Positions 1 to 9,389 of a DNA stretch of 64,000 nucleotides are shown here, one piece after another. Origin of the DNA: Prostheceraeus crozeri (Eukaryota; Platyhelminthes; Polycladida; Euryleptidae); contig CAJQUW010006165.1 in assembly GCA_907163375.1 (NCBI GenBank), positions 1-64,000 on the forward strand, read 5' to 3'. Positions within the stretch are counted from its first letter, which is position 1. Each line of letters starts with the position of its first letter. Made by a program: the position numbers and the translations under genes. The notes under the pieces are model-generated. The model was given only the letters and a program-made list of their open reading frames with translations. It had not been told where the DNA came from and did no database searches.

Positions 1-1016
1 AAGTAGGTCAAATGTCTTTCATGTATATTATTTCCTAATTCTTCAATGCGTGCACGCGCTCGGTGAATGTTGGTGAAAGTCATACCCCCTCTAATTCCTC
101 GTTCAAATAGATTGTACATATTTTCATCTTGTACGTAGTGTGGGGGATCATTGGAAGAAAAATTTAGTGCTGAGGTAAAGTTAAGATGTGGGAGACTGAC
201 AAAATGTACAGGGTCGACTTCATCCTCACGTTGACTCAATGCTCTAAACACCTCAAATATGTCAGCCAACAATAAGACATCTAACTTCAGATATGCCAGC
301 ATGTAATCACCAAATGTGCTACAATCAAATTCAATCCATGCCTTGTTGGCGTGCTCATATTCACTATCGGAACAGTGCTCACGAGTAAGATCATTATAGA
401 ATTGAAATTGTGTTGGTAGACAGTCTTCCGTCATTGTGTTCAACTTTTTGAAGTATGAATATGGAAACACTCCCTTCTGATATAAAACATTATCACTTAA
501 TTGTGGAAATTCTTCCCTTAATGTCTCTACATGTTCATACGTTCGCAAGCCCTTGGCTAATTCACTCAAGGATGTACTTAGAAATTGATATGAGTCTAAG
601 AATTTTAGTTTAAAGTATACTGTCTTCCCTTTGTATTTATTTACAGGGACACTGGCGGATAAAGTTATATATTTTTCAGCAGTTGCTGCTACAACATCTA
701 ATTTCCAAGATTTCATTCTTCCAATCGCTTTATAGCAAACGATGTGACTATCATAATTTTTAAAATTGTGGAAAAATATGGGGAGCTCCCGTCTGTTAAG
801 TCTTAACCGGGGATTGCATTTCCTACATAATGTTTACCTATATCGTCCGGTGATATGATCATGATCACGAACTTTTATGACTTCATCGCTGAATTTCGAT
901 TTACATTTGTTGCAACATTCTGCATTCTCATGGCTTGCTTTTTCATCCGCTGACAGTGTCATTGGCTGCCTAGTTGTTGCACATTGGTTGTCATATACAG
1001 CTTTCACTGCAGCCAC
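1..1016 (-). mobile_element. Polinton-type DNA polymerase B fossil (exonuclease part)
   Basis: Minus-strand translation shows the front half of a protein-primed family B DNA polymerase of the kind carried by Polintons/Mavericks and their viral kin. A zinc-knuckle-like CNKC is followed by the family signature VRDHDHITGRYR. Further on come HNFKNYDSH (Exo II-like) and YLKLDVLLLADIFE (Exo III, Tyr-x3-Asp). The polymerase motifs would lie beyond the left edge, so only a part is present here. In the family the enzyme copies the element's own linear DNA from a protein primer. It looks broken, with at least one interruption in the visible part, and is treated as a fossil. No integrase, capsid or terminal inverted repeat is visible. 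A spliced gene on the same strand lies directly upstream, and it is unclear whether that belongs to the same element. Confidence 0.8.
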
Positions 1017-1019
1017 CCA

Positions 1020-1542
1020 AGTCGTCCATCCTCGTTAGACGCACCTTTCTAATTACGTTATCTCTGCTCTCGATGTGCACCAATGTCTCTTTGTCATGCC
1101 TGTGAATGTTTGTCACTTGCGAGGCCAACAGGAGGTTTGATTGAGTAATATTTTGTAAGGACTCAACCAAACCTCTGTTGTCCTCCATTAGCTGAGCCTC
1201 ACCAGCCTCGGACTCCTTCAGACGCTCTTGGCAACGGCGTAGTTTGGAGTCAGTGTCTTTCTCCGTCGTTGCGTCGAGGTCGACATTATACTCTCGCACT
1301 GGGAGAGGGGCCTTGGGAACTGTAGCAGGAGCTGCGGCGGGGATATGAGGTGTCGCTGAGAAAGGAGCTGCGGCTGTGATCGGAGGTGACGGAGAGGAAG
1401 GAGCTGCGGGCGCTAGAGGACGCACAGGGGATGGAGGAGCAAGCGTCATCATCGGGGACAGCGGCAGATGGACGCTCCAGCTGGAGGATGCCCGGATGTG
1501 GCTGAGGGACACCTCTTCCTGTGATGCACACATGACGGACTC
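1020..1542 (-). other. Exon candidate: Pro/Ala-rich then coiled-coil protein segment
   Basis: This open minus-strand stretch starts after a good splice acceptor (a T-rich tract ending TTTACAG, exon start near 1542). It encodes a serine-rich lead, then a long Pro/Ala-rich low-complexity segment, then a charged region with heptad character (KLRRCQERLKES, SLQNITQSNLLLASQV) that probably forms a coiled coil. It is in phase 0 after the acceptor, like the exons upstream (1953-2819), so it may be a later exon of the same transcript. It runs up to the polymerase relic. No known domain is recognised. It may be host sequence or an accessory part of the virus-like fossil. Confidence 0.45.
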
Positions 1543-1952
1543 CTGTAAACAAAGGAAACAATTGTTTATTAGGACAATTGTCAACAAAGTAGGTTGCAAA
1601 ATGTTTTAAAAGAAAATTCTACACTGAAGCAGGTAGCCAAGCTTCATACTTACATTAGTAACAGATTCATCGTCATCATCGGATGACGATGTTGGAGAAT
1701 CGTCGGATGAGGATGATGATGTTGCAGGATGAGGATGTTTCATGTATGGAGTAGGGCCTCTCCTCATTGTCCTCAATGGACGTGGTAGTCGCTGGCGTGC
1801 TTAAAAAGCTCCTATGCTTTTTAAGGGATAGAGATCGCACAGCCTGCAGCGGAAAAATGTGACAATATGTTTATATAAAGGGATGGACATACACAGTTTT
1901 TCAAAGTGTTGTTGTCTGTTATCTGAGCGTAGACCACAGCAATCACACTTAC

Positions 1953-2819
1953 GGGGCTAGAGGCGAGTTTTTTTCCTAGGGAATTCCCTCGAGGCAGCTT
2001 CGGGCATGTGGGGATTGGTTGAACACTTGGAAACAGCTAAAAAGGAAATTCATATTTGTTTTCTCCTTAGAAACTATTAAGCAAATGAATTTGTTACCTT
2101 TCGCAAGTTTTCCACCACATTTCCATCTTCAAACCCGACTGTCATCGCTTGAGGTTGTTCAGTCTGAAATGTTTTAACAACATTGATTTAATTATGCATA
2201 TGAATAATGACCCAAGTAAATAGATTCTCACTTCTTTAACGATGAGTTTCTTCTGCACCAACACCTTTGTCTTCTTCGGTGGGGGCATCACCAAATCCTG
2301 AAATGTGTAAACGATATATGCTTATATTGACTTAATGAAGTAGCATTTTATCTATCCCCAGTGGATCAGTTATTCGTTGAAGCTAGGATGTAGGATTGAC
2401 ATCACTTACCTCAAAATCTCTGAAAGTCTCGTCGACAAATTCTCGGGACTTAGGGGCTTTCTGGGGAGGATGTTGAGGTTCGTCCACCTGAGACAAAACA
2501 CCTTCCATCGGCCTGTCGTTCAAAAAGAGGCGTTGTAACTTCTTTTTTTCATTACTTGAAGTCAAATTTATCCCTTTCCGCCCATTGTGAAGAGCACTGG
2601 GGGTATGACGAACAATAAAGGCCTTTGCCGAATCGCTGTTAGCCTTCATATCACTCCTTTCATACGTCCTACAGGAAAGGCAGTAAATGTAGGAGCAGCC
2701 TTCTTTGAAGGAGCACTCCTTGTGCCTGCTTTTGTTGGCATGTCGAACGGGCAGTTGACATGTCTCACAAAAATGGAAGACGAGACGTTGCCGTGCGATA
2801 CTATCATGTCGAACCATTT
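1953..2819 (-). CDS. Spliced gene of unknown function, zinc-finger-like N-terminus
   Basis: I do not recognise this gene. Four consecutive minus-strand coding exons can be read: 2819-2410, 2297-2232, 2163-2098 and 2036-1953. Each is bounded by good signals: acceptors CTCTACAG, CATTTCAG, CATTTCAG and CCTTTTTAG, and donors GAG|GTAAGTG, GAA|GTGAGA, AAG|GTAACA and CCC|GTAAGT. All three introns are short (about 61-112 bp) and in phase 0. The ATG at 2817 is the first after the noncoding exon. Exon 2 encodes a Cys/His-rich N-terminus (FCETC, then HKEC, GCSYIYCLSC) that could bind zinc; later exons are Lys- and Pro-rich. A further exon may follow at about 1843-1654 (its end is acidic, Ser/Asp-rich), but that assignment is less certain. 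Exon phase and clean sites argue for a real transcript. Its owner, host or virus-like element, is undecided. Confidence 0.6.
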
Positions 2820-2959
2820 CTGTAGAGGATAAAAAAACTTTTATTATAATTTAATCCCTTATTAAATGAGAAATCATTTATGTATCACCTTCAAAGCTTT
2901 ATTAAGTACTAGATTAATATTATTCAAATCTTAAGAAGAAATAAATTTAAGGATGAAAT

Positions 2960-3370
2960 AGAAACTGAGATTCGAAAGTTTAATTTCATTTCAAAGGGTT
3001 TGTTCATAAAAAGACATAAAATTTGGAAGCAGCTGATTAATCATTATTTAATTACGAAATAATGATAGAATGAAAATGAGATTTCGAAAATTTCAACCAT
3101 TGAAAAAATTTGTTTAATTAGACTAGTTTGAACTTTATGGAAGCAGCTGATTTATATTTATTTTAAACTGAAATAAACATAATGGAAAGAAAGTGAAATT
3201 TTCGAAAATTTCAACCATTAAAAAAATTTGTTTAATTAAACAAGTTTGAACTTTATGGAAGCAGCTGATTTATATTTCTTTTAAATTGAAATAAACATAA
3301 TAGAACAAAAGTAAAATTTTCGAAAATTTCAACGGTTAATCAATTCGTTTGATTAAAAAAATTTGAATCT
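2960..3370. repeat. AT-rich tandem repeat, 114-118 bp period
   Basis: About three and a half to four head-to-tail copies. The marker GGAAGCAGCTGATT recurs at 3025, 3139 and 3257, and TCAACCATT or a variant recurs at 3093, 3211 and 3329. Each copy also carries TTCGAAAATTTC, itself nearly palindromic. It lies inside the first intron of the spliced gene. Confidence 0.85.
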
Positions 3371-3650
3371 CATGCATCTGCTATCAGATGACATTGAATT
3401 TTTATTTAAGCATCTTTTTATTTAGAAACAATGTGTGAAAATACGGATGTCAATTGCACTTTTACTCAGACTTATACAGTCATGTCTCTTCTGGATGATT
3501 TAATATAGGAAGTGGTTAATAATGTAACATAAAGTGTTCCTATCCTAAAACCCAGCCTTCTATATTTAAAGCTATTTGGTTATAAGAACTTAATAATGTT
3601 CCTTCTCCCGAATATCCTATGCAGTAGCACAACATGGCAATGAAACTTAC

Positions 3651-3737
3651 TTCAGAATTGTAGTATGAATCGGAGAGCGGAGGAACGAAGAACGACGTCT
3701 GCTATGGACACTGAATAATTCTAAAATGAGTGAAGAT
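3651..3737 (-). other. Noncoding first exon of the spliced gene
   Basis: Downstream of a TATA box on the minus strand, a stretch without any ATG ends at the donor TCTGAA|GTAAGTTT (intron begins at 3650). The next acceptor in the same direction is at 2820, and the first ATG falls three bases into that exon, so this reads as a 5' untranslated exon. The likely start site is around 3735-3737, in TCAGATC, about 25 bases below the TATA box. The intron is about 830 bp and contains the AT-rich tandem repeat at 2960-3370. Confidence 0.5.
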
Positions 3738-3753
3738 CTGATGTGTGGAAGTT

Positions 3754-3762
3754 CTTTATATA
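3754..3762 (-). promoter_or_regulatory. TATA box of the spliced gene
   Basis: TATATAAAG on the minus strand, followed at the usual distance by an initiator-like TCAGATC and then by the noncoding exon with a consensus splice donor. The position and the downstream gene structure support a core promoter. Confidence 0.5.
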
Positions 3763-4056
3763 TGAAATTGACAAAGCAACTATGAACAAAGACTTTATGA
3801 CATCACATCATCGCATTAGTACAGTTAAACAAAATTGATAACTCAAACAAGAATTGGAACAGCTGGTTTATTTTTAACCTTAGAAATGGAAGTGCCATCA
3901 TATGTTTTGAAAGATTTCTACATGTAAACAGTAGAGTGAATTCAAAGTAATATGAACTGATGGACTGATATATTATTTTGATATACATGTTATTATTAAT
4001 AGTCATATAATGATTCATATTTGAAGATATAAAACGTGTGATTTGAATAGAACATT

Positions 4057-4097
4057 AAAATTTGAATTAAGCGCTAAATTTCGAAAATTCAAATTTT
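4057..4097. repeat. Short inverted repeat
   Basis: AAAATTTGAATT at 4057-4068 and its exact complement AATTCAAATTTT at 4086-4097 form a 12-bp stem. It sits just upstream of the telomere-like tract. Confidence 0.6.
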
Positions 4098-4127
4098 GCG
4101 CCAAAATTCGAATAATCAAATTAAAAT

Positions 4128-4181
4128 ACTAGGGTTAGGCTTAGGGTTAGGGTCAGGGTTAGGATTAGGGTTAGGATTAGG
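4128..4181 (+). repeat. Interstitial telomere-like (TTAGGG) tract
   Basis: Nine hexamers in register: mainly TAGGGT with variants TAGGCT, CAGGGT and TAGGAT. This is the metazoan telomere repeat in degenerate form, far from any visible chromosome end. A second, looser GGTCAA-type repeat follows at about 4336-4372. Confidence 0.85.
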
Positions 4182-4215
4182 AAACAAAAAAGGTAGCTAT
4201 GGCACCGGACCCCAT

Positions 4216-4312
4216 GGGTAAATAAATTTTCGAGTGCGCGTTGCGCACTCGAAAATTTACTTACCCTATAATCCGAAAAATTTCGAGGGCGCGAAGCGCC
4301 CGAGCAATTTTT
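4216..4312. repeat. Two adjacent GC-cored hairpins
   Basis: The first hairpin pairs 4216-4239 with 4243-4266 around a 3-nt loop, with a single mismatch; its core is CGAGTGCGC. The second pairs 4276-4292 with 4296-4312 around a GAA loop, with about three mismatches; its core is GGGCGC. Both have the same plan: an AAATTTTCGAG-type arm, a GC-rich tip and a tiny loop. They lie only 9 bases apart in otherwise AT-rich DNA. Confidence 0.8.
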
Positions 4313-4487
4313 AGACCCCCCCTCGCCGTGTATGAAGGTCAAAGGTCAAGGTCAGGTTGAGGGTCAAGGTCATGTGTGTAGGTTTATGTATTATGATCAT
4401 TTTTGGCTGTAGAACTTTAACTTTGAAAATTATCAAAATCTTGCAAACTTTGTCATTTTCCTGAAAAAACTTGGAATTTTTCCAGTT

Positions 4488-4825
4488 GCTTACACTTGCA
4501 TACAACGAACATTTTTTCATCAGATAGGTACATACCTTATATCATTCGAATGGTCTTTTCATTCTCATTCTAATGGTCTCCTGTATGACACATCTATGAC
4601 ATCATCCTGGACGGCTAGACTCCTTTAAAGAACAGGCTAAATTTAGTGTAAAAACTTAGTAAATTTGAAGCAATTCATTTTTCTCTTTGCATACACCTGC
4701 ATGCAACTAGGATTTTTTCATCGAATGGGTACAAACCTTATATCATTCGAATGGTCTTTTCATTCTCATTCTTATGGTGTTGTGTATGACACATGTATGA
4801 TATCATCCTGGACTGCTACAGGCAT
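4488..4825. repeat. Tandem duplication, 201-bp offset
   Basis: Two head-to-tail copies share TATCATTCGAATGGTCTTTT (4540 and 4741) followed by CATTCTCATTCT, a TGTATGACACAT segment and ATCATCCTGGAC. The copies differ by scattered substitutions. No coding content is evident. Confidence 0.8.
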
Positions 4826-5059
4826 TTTAAAATTAACATTATAACTGTTTCTTTAAGAGTTATATGTTTCTATTTATTTCAAGTTGAAGTCTTCATATTT
4901 GATTTTTTTGTTTCAATTCAGTTATTGAACATCATTAATTGTAGATAGTTATTCCCCTTTCCCATTCAGATCTTAATTGAAGACCGATTTGTGAAATGAT
5001 AAAACAAGTCTGTTCATATATACGAATGAATATTAAATGAAGAGATTAAAAAAAACACA

Positions 5060-5494
5060 CTAAATGTCATCAAGGTATGGAAATGGTACAAATTTTTTCA
5101 AGTCCACTTGCACATGGATCCTTGTCTTCTTTGGGTCACAAGGACAGCGACGTGGTGTGTCAAGGTCGATGATGGAAAATTCGAGAGCGGTTGTGAGGTG
5201 CCGCTCGTTCGGCTCCATTCGCATGAAGACCCGTTTGCTGTGGTACTTCTTCGGCGCGTTCTTCACTTTGACAGTGACCCTTCCATATAGTGGCGTTCTC
5301 ATGGACTTTTTATTCATGTGCCGCATTGTCTCGATTGGTACGTCACTATCATCACTCGAGTAGTCGGGCGATGCAGGGGCTTGGGTGAACACCACCGGCT
5401 CGTCTGGTGTTGTCGATCGTTCCATTGGCAATTGAGGTGAAGTGGTGCGATCAGCAGTACCGTTCTCAACTGCAGCTTCCTGTTTGCGATCCAT
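5060..5494 (-). CDS. Short intronless ORF of unknown function
   Basis: An open reading frame of 144 codons starting at the ATG at 5494. I do not recognise the product. The N-terminal 60 residues are polar, Ser/Thr/Pro-rich and probably disordered, with an acidic patch (SDDSDVP). The C-terminal half is basic and folded-looking, with alternating hydrophobic residues (YGRVTVKVKNAPKKYHSKRV) and a CPCDPKK stretch. There is no signal peptide or membrane segment. A TATA box lies about 82-89 bases upstream. The frame is intact and looks whole. Together with the ORF at 8669-8953 it forms a divergent pair whose shared promoter region was split by the LINE. Compact TATA-driven genes near a Polinton-type polymerase suggest it may be part of the same virus-like fossil; a host gene is the alternative. 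Confidence 0.5.
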   Translation of the reverse strand: MDRKQEAAVENGTADRTTSPQLPMERSTTPDEPVVFTQAPASPDYSSDDSDVPIETMRHMNKKSMRTPLYGRVTVKVKNAPKKYHSKRVFMRMEPNERHLTTALEFSIIDLDTPRRCPCDPKKTRIHVQVDLKKFVPFPYLDDI

Positions 5495-5575
5495 GATGAC
5501 TTCTAGATTTAAAATAATTGTAACTTGTAAACGTGAGGATTAGAACCTTTGATAAGAATTGGTACAAACCTCGGA

Positions 5576-5583
5576 CTTATATA
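5576..5583 (-). promoter_or_regulatory. TATA box of the 5060-5494 ORF
   Basis: TATATAAG on the minus strand, preceded by an A-rich tract and about 82 bases above the ATG at 5494. Spacing allows a short untranslated leader. Confidence 0.45.
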
Positions 5584-5604
5584 CTTTTTAAACAAAGGAA
5601 ATCC

Positions 5605-8547
5605 TAACATGTCCATTCATGTTCTCTTCCTAGTCGAGACTTGGCATGACTCGGATTCTGTCAGTCTGCAACTCCTGCGCGCTGCCGGCCTGACAGTGCT
5701 TGATCGCCCACGTCCTAGAAAGCGTGCGGATTCTCTCCATACCAACCACGGCGGCATAGCCGTGCTATCTTTCCTCAGCACTGTGAAGATCGCCAGACTG
5801 ACCACTCTCACTCCGGTGACTTTTGAATCTCTCTGCGTCAGACTTTCATGTAAATCCGCATCAGCCGTCATCATCTGTATATATCGAACTGGCCCTGTCA
5901 CATCGCAGTTCTTCACCGAACTCTTCAACATTCTCGAGACTTACATTATCTCCAATGAGCCCTTGTTCATCGCGGGTGACCTCAACATTCATGTTGAAAA
6001 GCCTGATGACCCCCATTCGTAGACTCTTCTCAGCCTGTTCCAAGCATATGGTCTAGAATGCCGTGTAACTGGCCCTACCCATAATCACGGAGGGACTCTC
6101 GACATCATTGCATCAAGATGCGACATACCATCACCTGAGGTTGTTGTTGATGATCCTGGACTATCTGATCACTGTCTTGTCACGTGGACAACATCTCTCC
6201 CCCGACCTCTACCTGTTTATCGCACCATCATTTCACGCCCATGGACGTCTTTGAACAATCAAAATCTACGCACAATTCTCTCCAGTTCCAGCCTTAATTT
6301 TTGTCCATCCTCACCTCCAACATCTGACATTGACTACCTCGCAGAACTTTACGACTATGAGATCACCAGTGCCCTTGACTCCGAAATTCCCATGAGATCT
6401 GTGCGTTGCCGTTCGCGAGCCTCGGACCCCTGGTTCGATGATGACTGCAAGAAAGTGAAACGACATGCCAGACGTCTTGAGAGACGAGTCAAACGTCTCA
6501 TCATCAGCGATCCTGCTTCAGCTCAGCTTGCTTCTGCTGAGCTAAAAGCTGTCCGTCTATCATACAAGAAACTTACTATTCAAAAGCGGGAGACTTTCTG
6601 GAAGGCCAAGACAGAATGTGAGAAAGGCAATCCTCGATTGATGTGGAAATCTATCAACTCCATCATGGGTCGTCTCCACGCCAACCCTGGTGTGAACATC
6701 TCAGCCGACTTATTCCATCAGCACATCGTCGAGAAAGTACAGTGCATTCACGACAGGACTCTGAATCACACACCTCCTAATTTCTCGCAGGCTCCATCTG
6801 ACTGCTCCTTCAGTGTTTTTCAACTCCTCACCGTTCATGATGTCATACTAGCCATAGCTTCACTTCCCAACAAGCACAATTCCCGTGACTGCCTGCCCAC
6901 TGATCTCCTCAAGTGCAACATTGACATCCTGGCACCGTTCATTACCATTCTTTTCAACATGTCCCTTACATGTGGGACATTTCCCCGTCTCTGGAAGGAA
7001 GCTGTCATCAATCCAGTCCTTAAGAAAGGTAATCTCGATTCCTCTGAAGTATCTTCTTACAGACCGATTTCCAAGTTATGTACCCTCTCAAAAGTTCTCG
7101 AGCGCATTGTGACCCGTCAGCTTCTACGTCATCTCAGCGATCATAGCCTTCTCCCGAGTCTCCAATCAGCTTACCGTTCCTTTCACTCGACTGAAACAGC
7201 CCTCCTCAAAGTATCCTCCGACATTTTGTTAGCCATGGATAATGGCGACCTATCCCTCATTGCCCTCCTCGACCTCAGTTCTGCATTTGACTCAGTCCAC
7301 CATGACATACTTCTCCGTCGCCTCGAAGTCTCGTTTGGCCTGCATGGACAGGTCCTTTCCTGGTTCGCATCATTTATTACGGATCGATCCTATTCTGTAG
7401 TGTGTGACACCTCCACTTCATCTCCAGTTTCGTCGTCTCATGGGGTCCCTCAAGGCTCCGTGCTTGGCCCTATCTTGTTTCTCCTGTACACGTCTGACCT
7501 TCCCAATATTATCACATCTCATGGTCTTTCCTACCATATGTATGCTGATGATATCCAAATCTACGGCTCCTGTCATCCATCCCAGATCCATGTCCTCTCC
7601 AACAAGATGTCCAACTGCTTATCTGCTGTTCACGACTGGCTAGCGAGCAATCGTCTCTTGCTTAACGCCAGTAAGACTGAAATCATGTGGCTCACCTCTA
7701 AAAGACGCCGCAATCTTGTTCCACACTCTCCTATTATTATCGGACAACAAGACTCCATCACTCCGACTAACAAAATCCGCAATCTCGGGGTCATTCTTGA
7801 TCCCTGTCTGTCCATGCAACACCACATTTCTAGCACGGTCTCCAAATGTTTTGGTGCACTTCGCCAGCTTCGCTCACTCCGTCGCTTCCTTCCTCTACCG
7901 GTTTTAAACACTCTCATGGTTTCCCTCGTTCACTCCCGGCTCGATTTTTGCTCCAGTCTACTTTATGGCCTACCAGACAATTCCCTCTGCAAGCTTCAAT
8001 CAATTCTTAATGCAGGTGCGCGAATTCTGTTCAATACCAGCTCCCGCGACCACGTGACCCCTCTACTACGATCCCTTCAGTGGTTACCGATTCGCTATAG
8101 GATTACCTATCGCCTGGCAGTTTTCGCCTTCAAATGCATTCGCGGTTCAGCTCCTTCCTACATGTGCTCCATGCTTCAATCTGTGTCCTGCAATCCCACA
8201 CGCTGTAATCTCCGATCCGCTTCCAATGATGACCTGTTGATCCCCTCCTCCCGCCTGAGGACCGTCGGAGCTCGTGCCTTTCCGATTGCGGCTGCTCGTA
8301 TCTGGAATAACCTGCCGACAAGCCTTAAGACAACTTCATCCATTTCATCCTTCAAGAGACACCTGAAGGTTGAACTCCTGCGCATTGCCTACTTATCTTG
8401 AGCTTTGCTCCTTCTTCTGCTTCCCTTGTCCTGTTGACCCTTAATCTTTGACTTTTGATGACTGTTTCACTGTAGAAAGTGCCCTTGAAGTCTTCGGACA
8501 TAAATGTCACTTGAATCTGTTCGTATAATAAATAAATAAATAAATAA
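5605..8547 (+). mobile_element. L2/CR1-like LINE, 5'-truncated
   Basis: A non-LTR retrotransposon with the end of an apurinic-type endonuclease, a reverse transcriptase and a short 3' tail of TAAA/AAAT repeats at 8526-8547. The 5' end is lost within the endonuclease (the start position is approximate). It lies between two divergent ORFs and separates their promoters. Family placement rests on the RT and C-terminal signatures (SHGVPQGSVLGPILF, YADDIQIY, RIWNNLPTSL), which resemble L2, Daphne or CR1 elements of the Jockey superfamily. Exact clade assignment needs a tree. No target duplication could be made out by eye. Confidence 0.9.
5616..8401 (+). pseudogene. LINE ORF2: endonuclease-reverse transcriptase
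   Basis: A single frame runs from the truncated endonuclease to the stop at 8399-8401, interrupted by one amber codon at 6020-6022. Endonuclease pieces seen are FLVETWHDSD, GDLNIHV and, after the stop, GGTLDIIASRCD and LSDHCLVTW. The reverse transcriptase follows with SYRPIS, QSAYR.FHSTETALL, the catalytic DLSSAFDSVHHD, SHGVPQGSVLGP and HMYADDIQIYG, then the thumb (IRNLGVILD) and the typical C-terminus ending in RIWNNLPTSL and SSFKRHLK. The enzyme would nick target DNA and copy its own RNA into it. With only one nonsense codon this is a young copy. The 5' truncation leaves it without a full endonuclease, so it is not autonomous. Confidence 0.9.
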
Positions 8548-8550
8548 CAG

Positions 8551-8598
8551 CCAATCAGAGAGGTACCGAACTTCCCTAAAGTTTATTAACATATAAAG
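8551..8598 (+). promoter_or_regulatory. CCAAT and TATA elements of the 8669 ORF
   Basis: CCAAT at 8551-8555, directly after the LINE tail, and TATAAAG at 8592-8598, about 70 bases upstream of the ATG at 8669. Before the LINE arrived, this promoter would have lain back to back with that of the minus-strand ORF at 5060-5494. Confidence 0.45.
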
Positions 8599-8668
8599 AT
8601 GTCATTGTACCCAACTTTAAAGTTTATTTCCTCAAAAGATTATAATTTCCAACTTCTTATTCAAAAGC

Positions 8669-8953
8669 ATGTCGAAACTCTTCTTCTTTGAAAATGGAAC
8701 TGAAACAATCATGGGTGGACGATTGGACATGGACATTCATCTCTCATGTGGCTGCAAATTGCCCCTTTGGAGGCTATTAATCGTAACAGCACTTCAAAGG
8801 CGCAACCAAATATCAGTCAAGTGTCCGCTTCATCAAATAGAACACGAGTTCACAAACAATGTAACTTTTTTGGAATGGAGCGACGATTTCTTGAAAATAA
8901 TAGAGTCCCCTACGGGAAAAGACTTCTACACTTCACTTGTTTTTCAATCTTAA
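8669..8953 (+). CDS. Short intronless ORF of unknown function
   Basis: An intact frame of 94 codons with a TATA box upstream and an AATAAA polyadenylation signal at 9027-9032, so it has the parts of a complete small gene. I do not recognise the product. It has a mixed composition, with a Cys/His cluster in the middle (LSCGCKLP, later CPLHQIEHEF) that could bind a metal. There is no signal peptide. One hydrophobic stretch (LWRLLIVTAL) is too short to be a convincing membrane anchor. It is the plus-strand partner of the 5060-5494 ORF. Their compact, divergent layout close to a Polinton-type polymerase hints at a virus-like origin, but no homology is visible to confirm that. Confidence 0.5.
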   Translation: MSKLFFFENGTETIMGGRLDMDIHLSCGCKLPLWRLLIVTALQRRNQISVKCPLHQIEHEFTNNVTFLEWSDDFLKIIESPTGKDFYTSLVFQS

Positions 8954-9026
8954 ATAATATTTACATCGTAAATCTCTTGTCTTTTCACTTTAAACAATTC
9001 CGGAATTGATTTTCATATTGGGAAGT

Positions 9027-9032
9027 AATAAA
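9027..9032 (+). terminator. Polyadenylation signal
   Basis: AATAAA about 75 bases after the stop of the 8669-8953 ORF, at a normal distance for a short 3' untranslated region. Confidence 0.45.
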
Positions 9033-9258
9033 ATCATAAATGCACATTAAGGTTTCATATTTTCAATATTTATTACAATGGTCACAATAGTCGCAATTGA
9101 GCAAACCCATTCAAAATCAAACAGAGGGCATCTATCGGTGCGTACCCAAGTACTCAGAACCAAGTCACACAAGTTCGCTCATAGACGTTCCGAACACACA
9201 ATGTACTCAACCGAGTATACCAAACACATGTACCTATCCAGTAAAACAGAAGTCATAC

Positions 9259-9358
9259 ATGTTCCTATTAATAACACTGAATTATACATGTACCTATCCA
9301 TGTTCCTATTGATAACACTGAATTTTACATGTACCCATCCATGTACCTATCCCTCTCA
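9259..9358. repeat. 41-bp tandem repeat
   Basis: Two nearly identical head-to-tail units begin at 9259 and 9300 (ATGTTCCTATT.ATAACACTG, then TACATGTACC.ATCC), followed by a partial third unit that ends near 9358. A related ACATGTACCTATCC precedes the array at 9226. Confidence 0.8.
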
Positions 9359-9389
9359 AGTAGGTCACAGTTTTCACTACTTTCGTTGA

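Noticed and set aside
1376-1609. Plus-strand frames over the Pro/Ala-rich minus exon and over the 2587-2832 region
   Set aside because: They are mirror frames of better supported minus-strand coding with splice sites.
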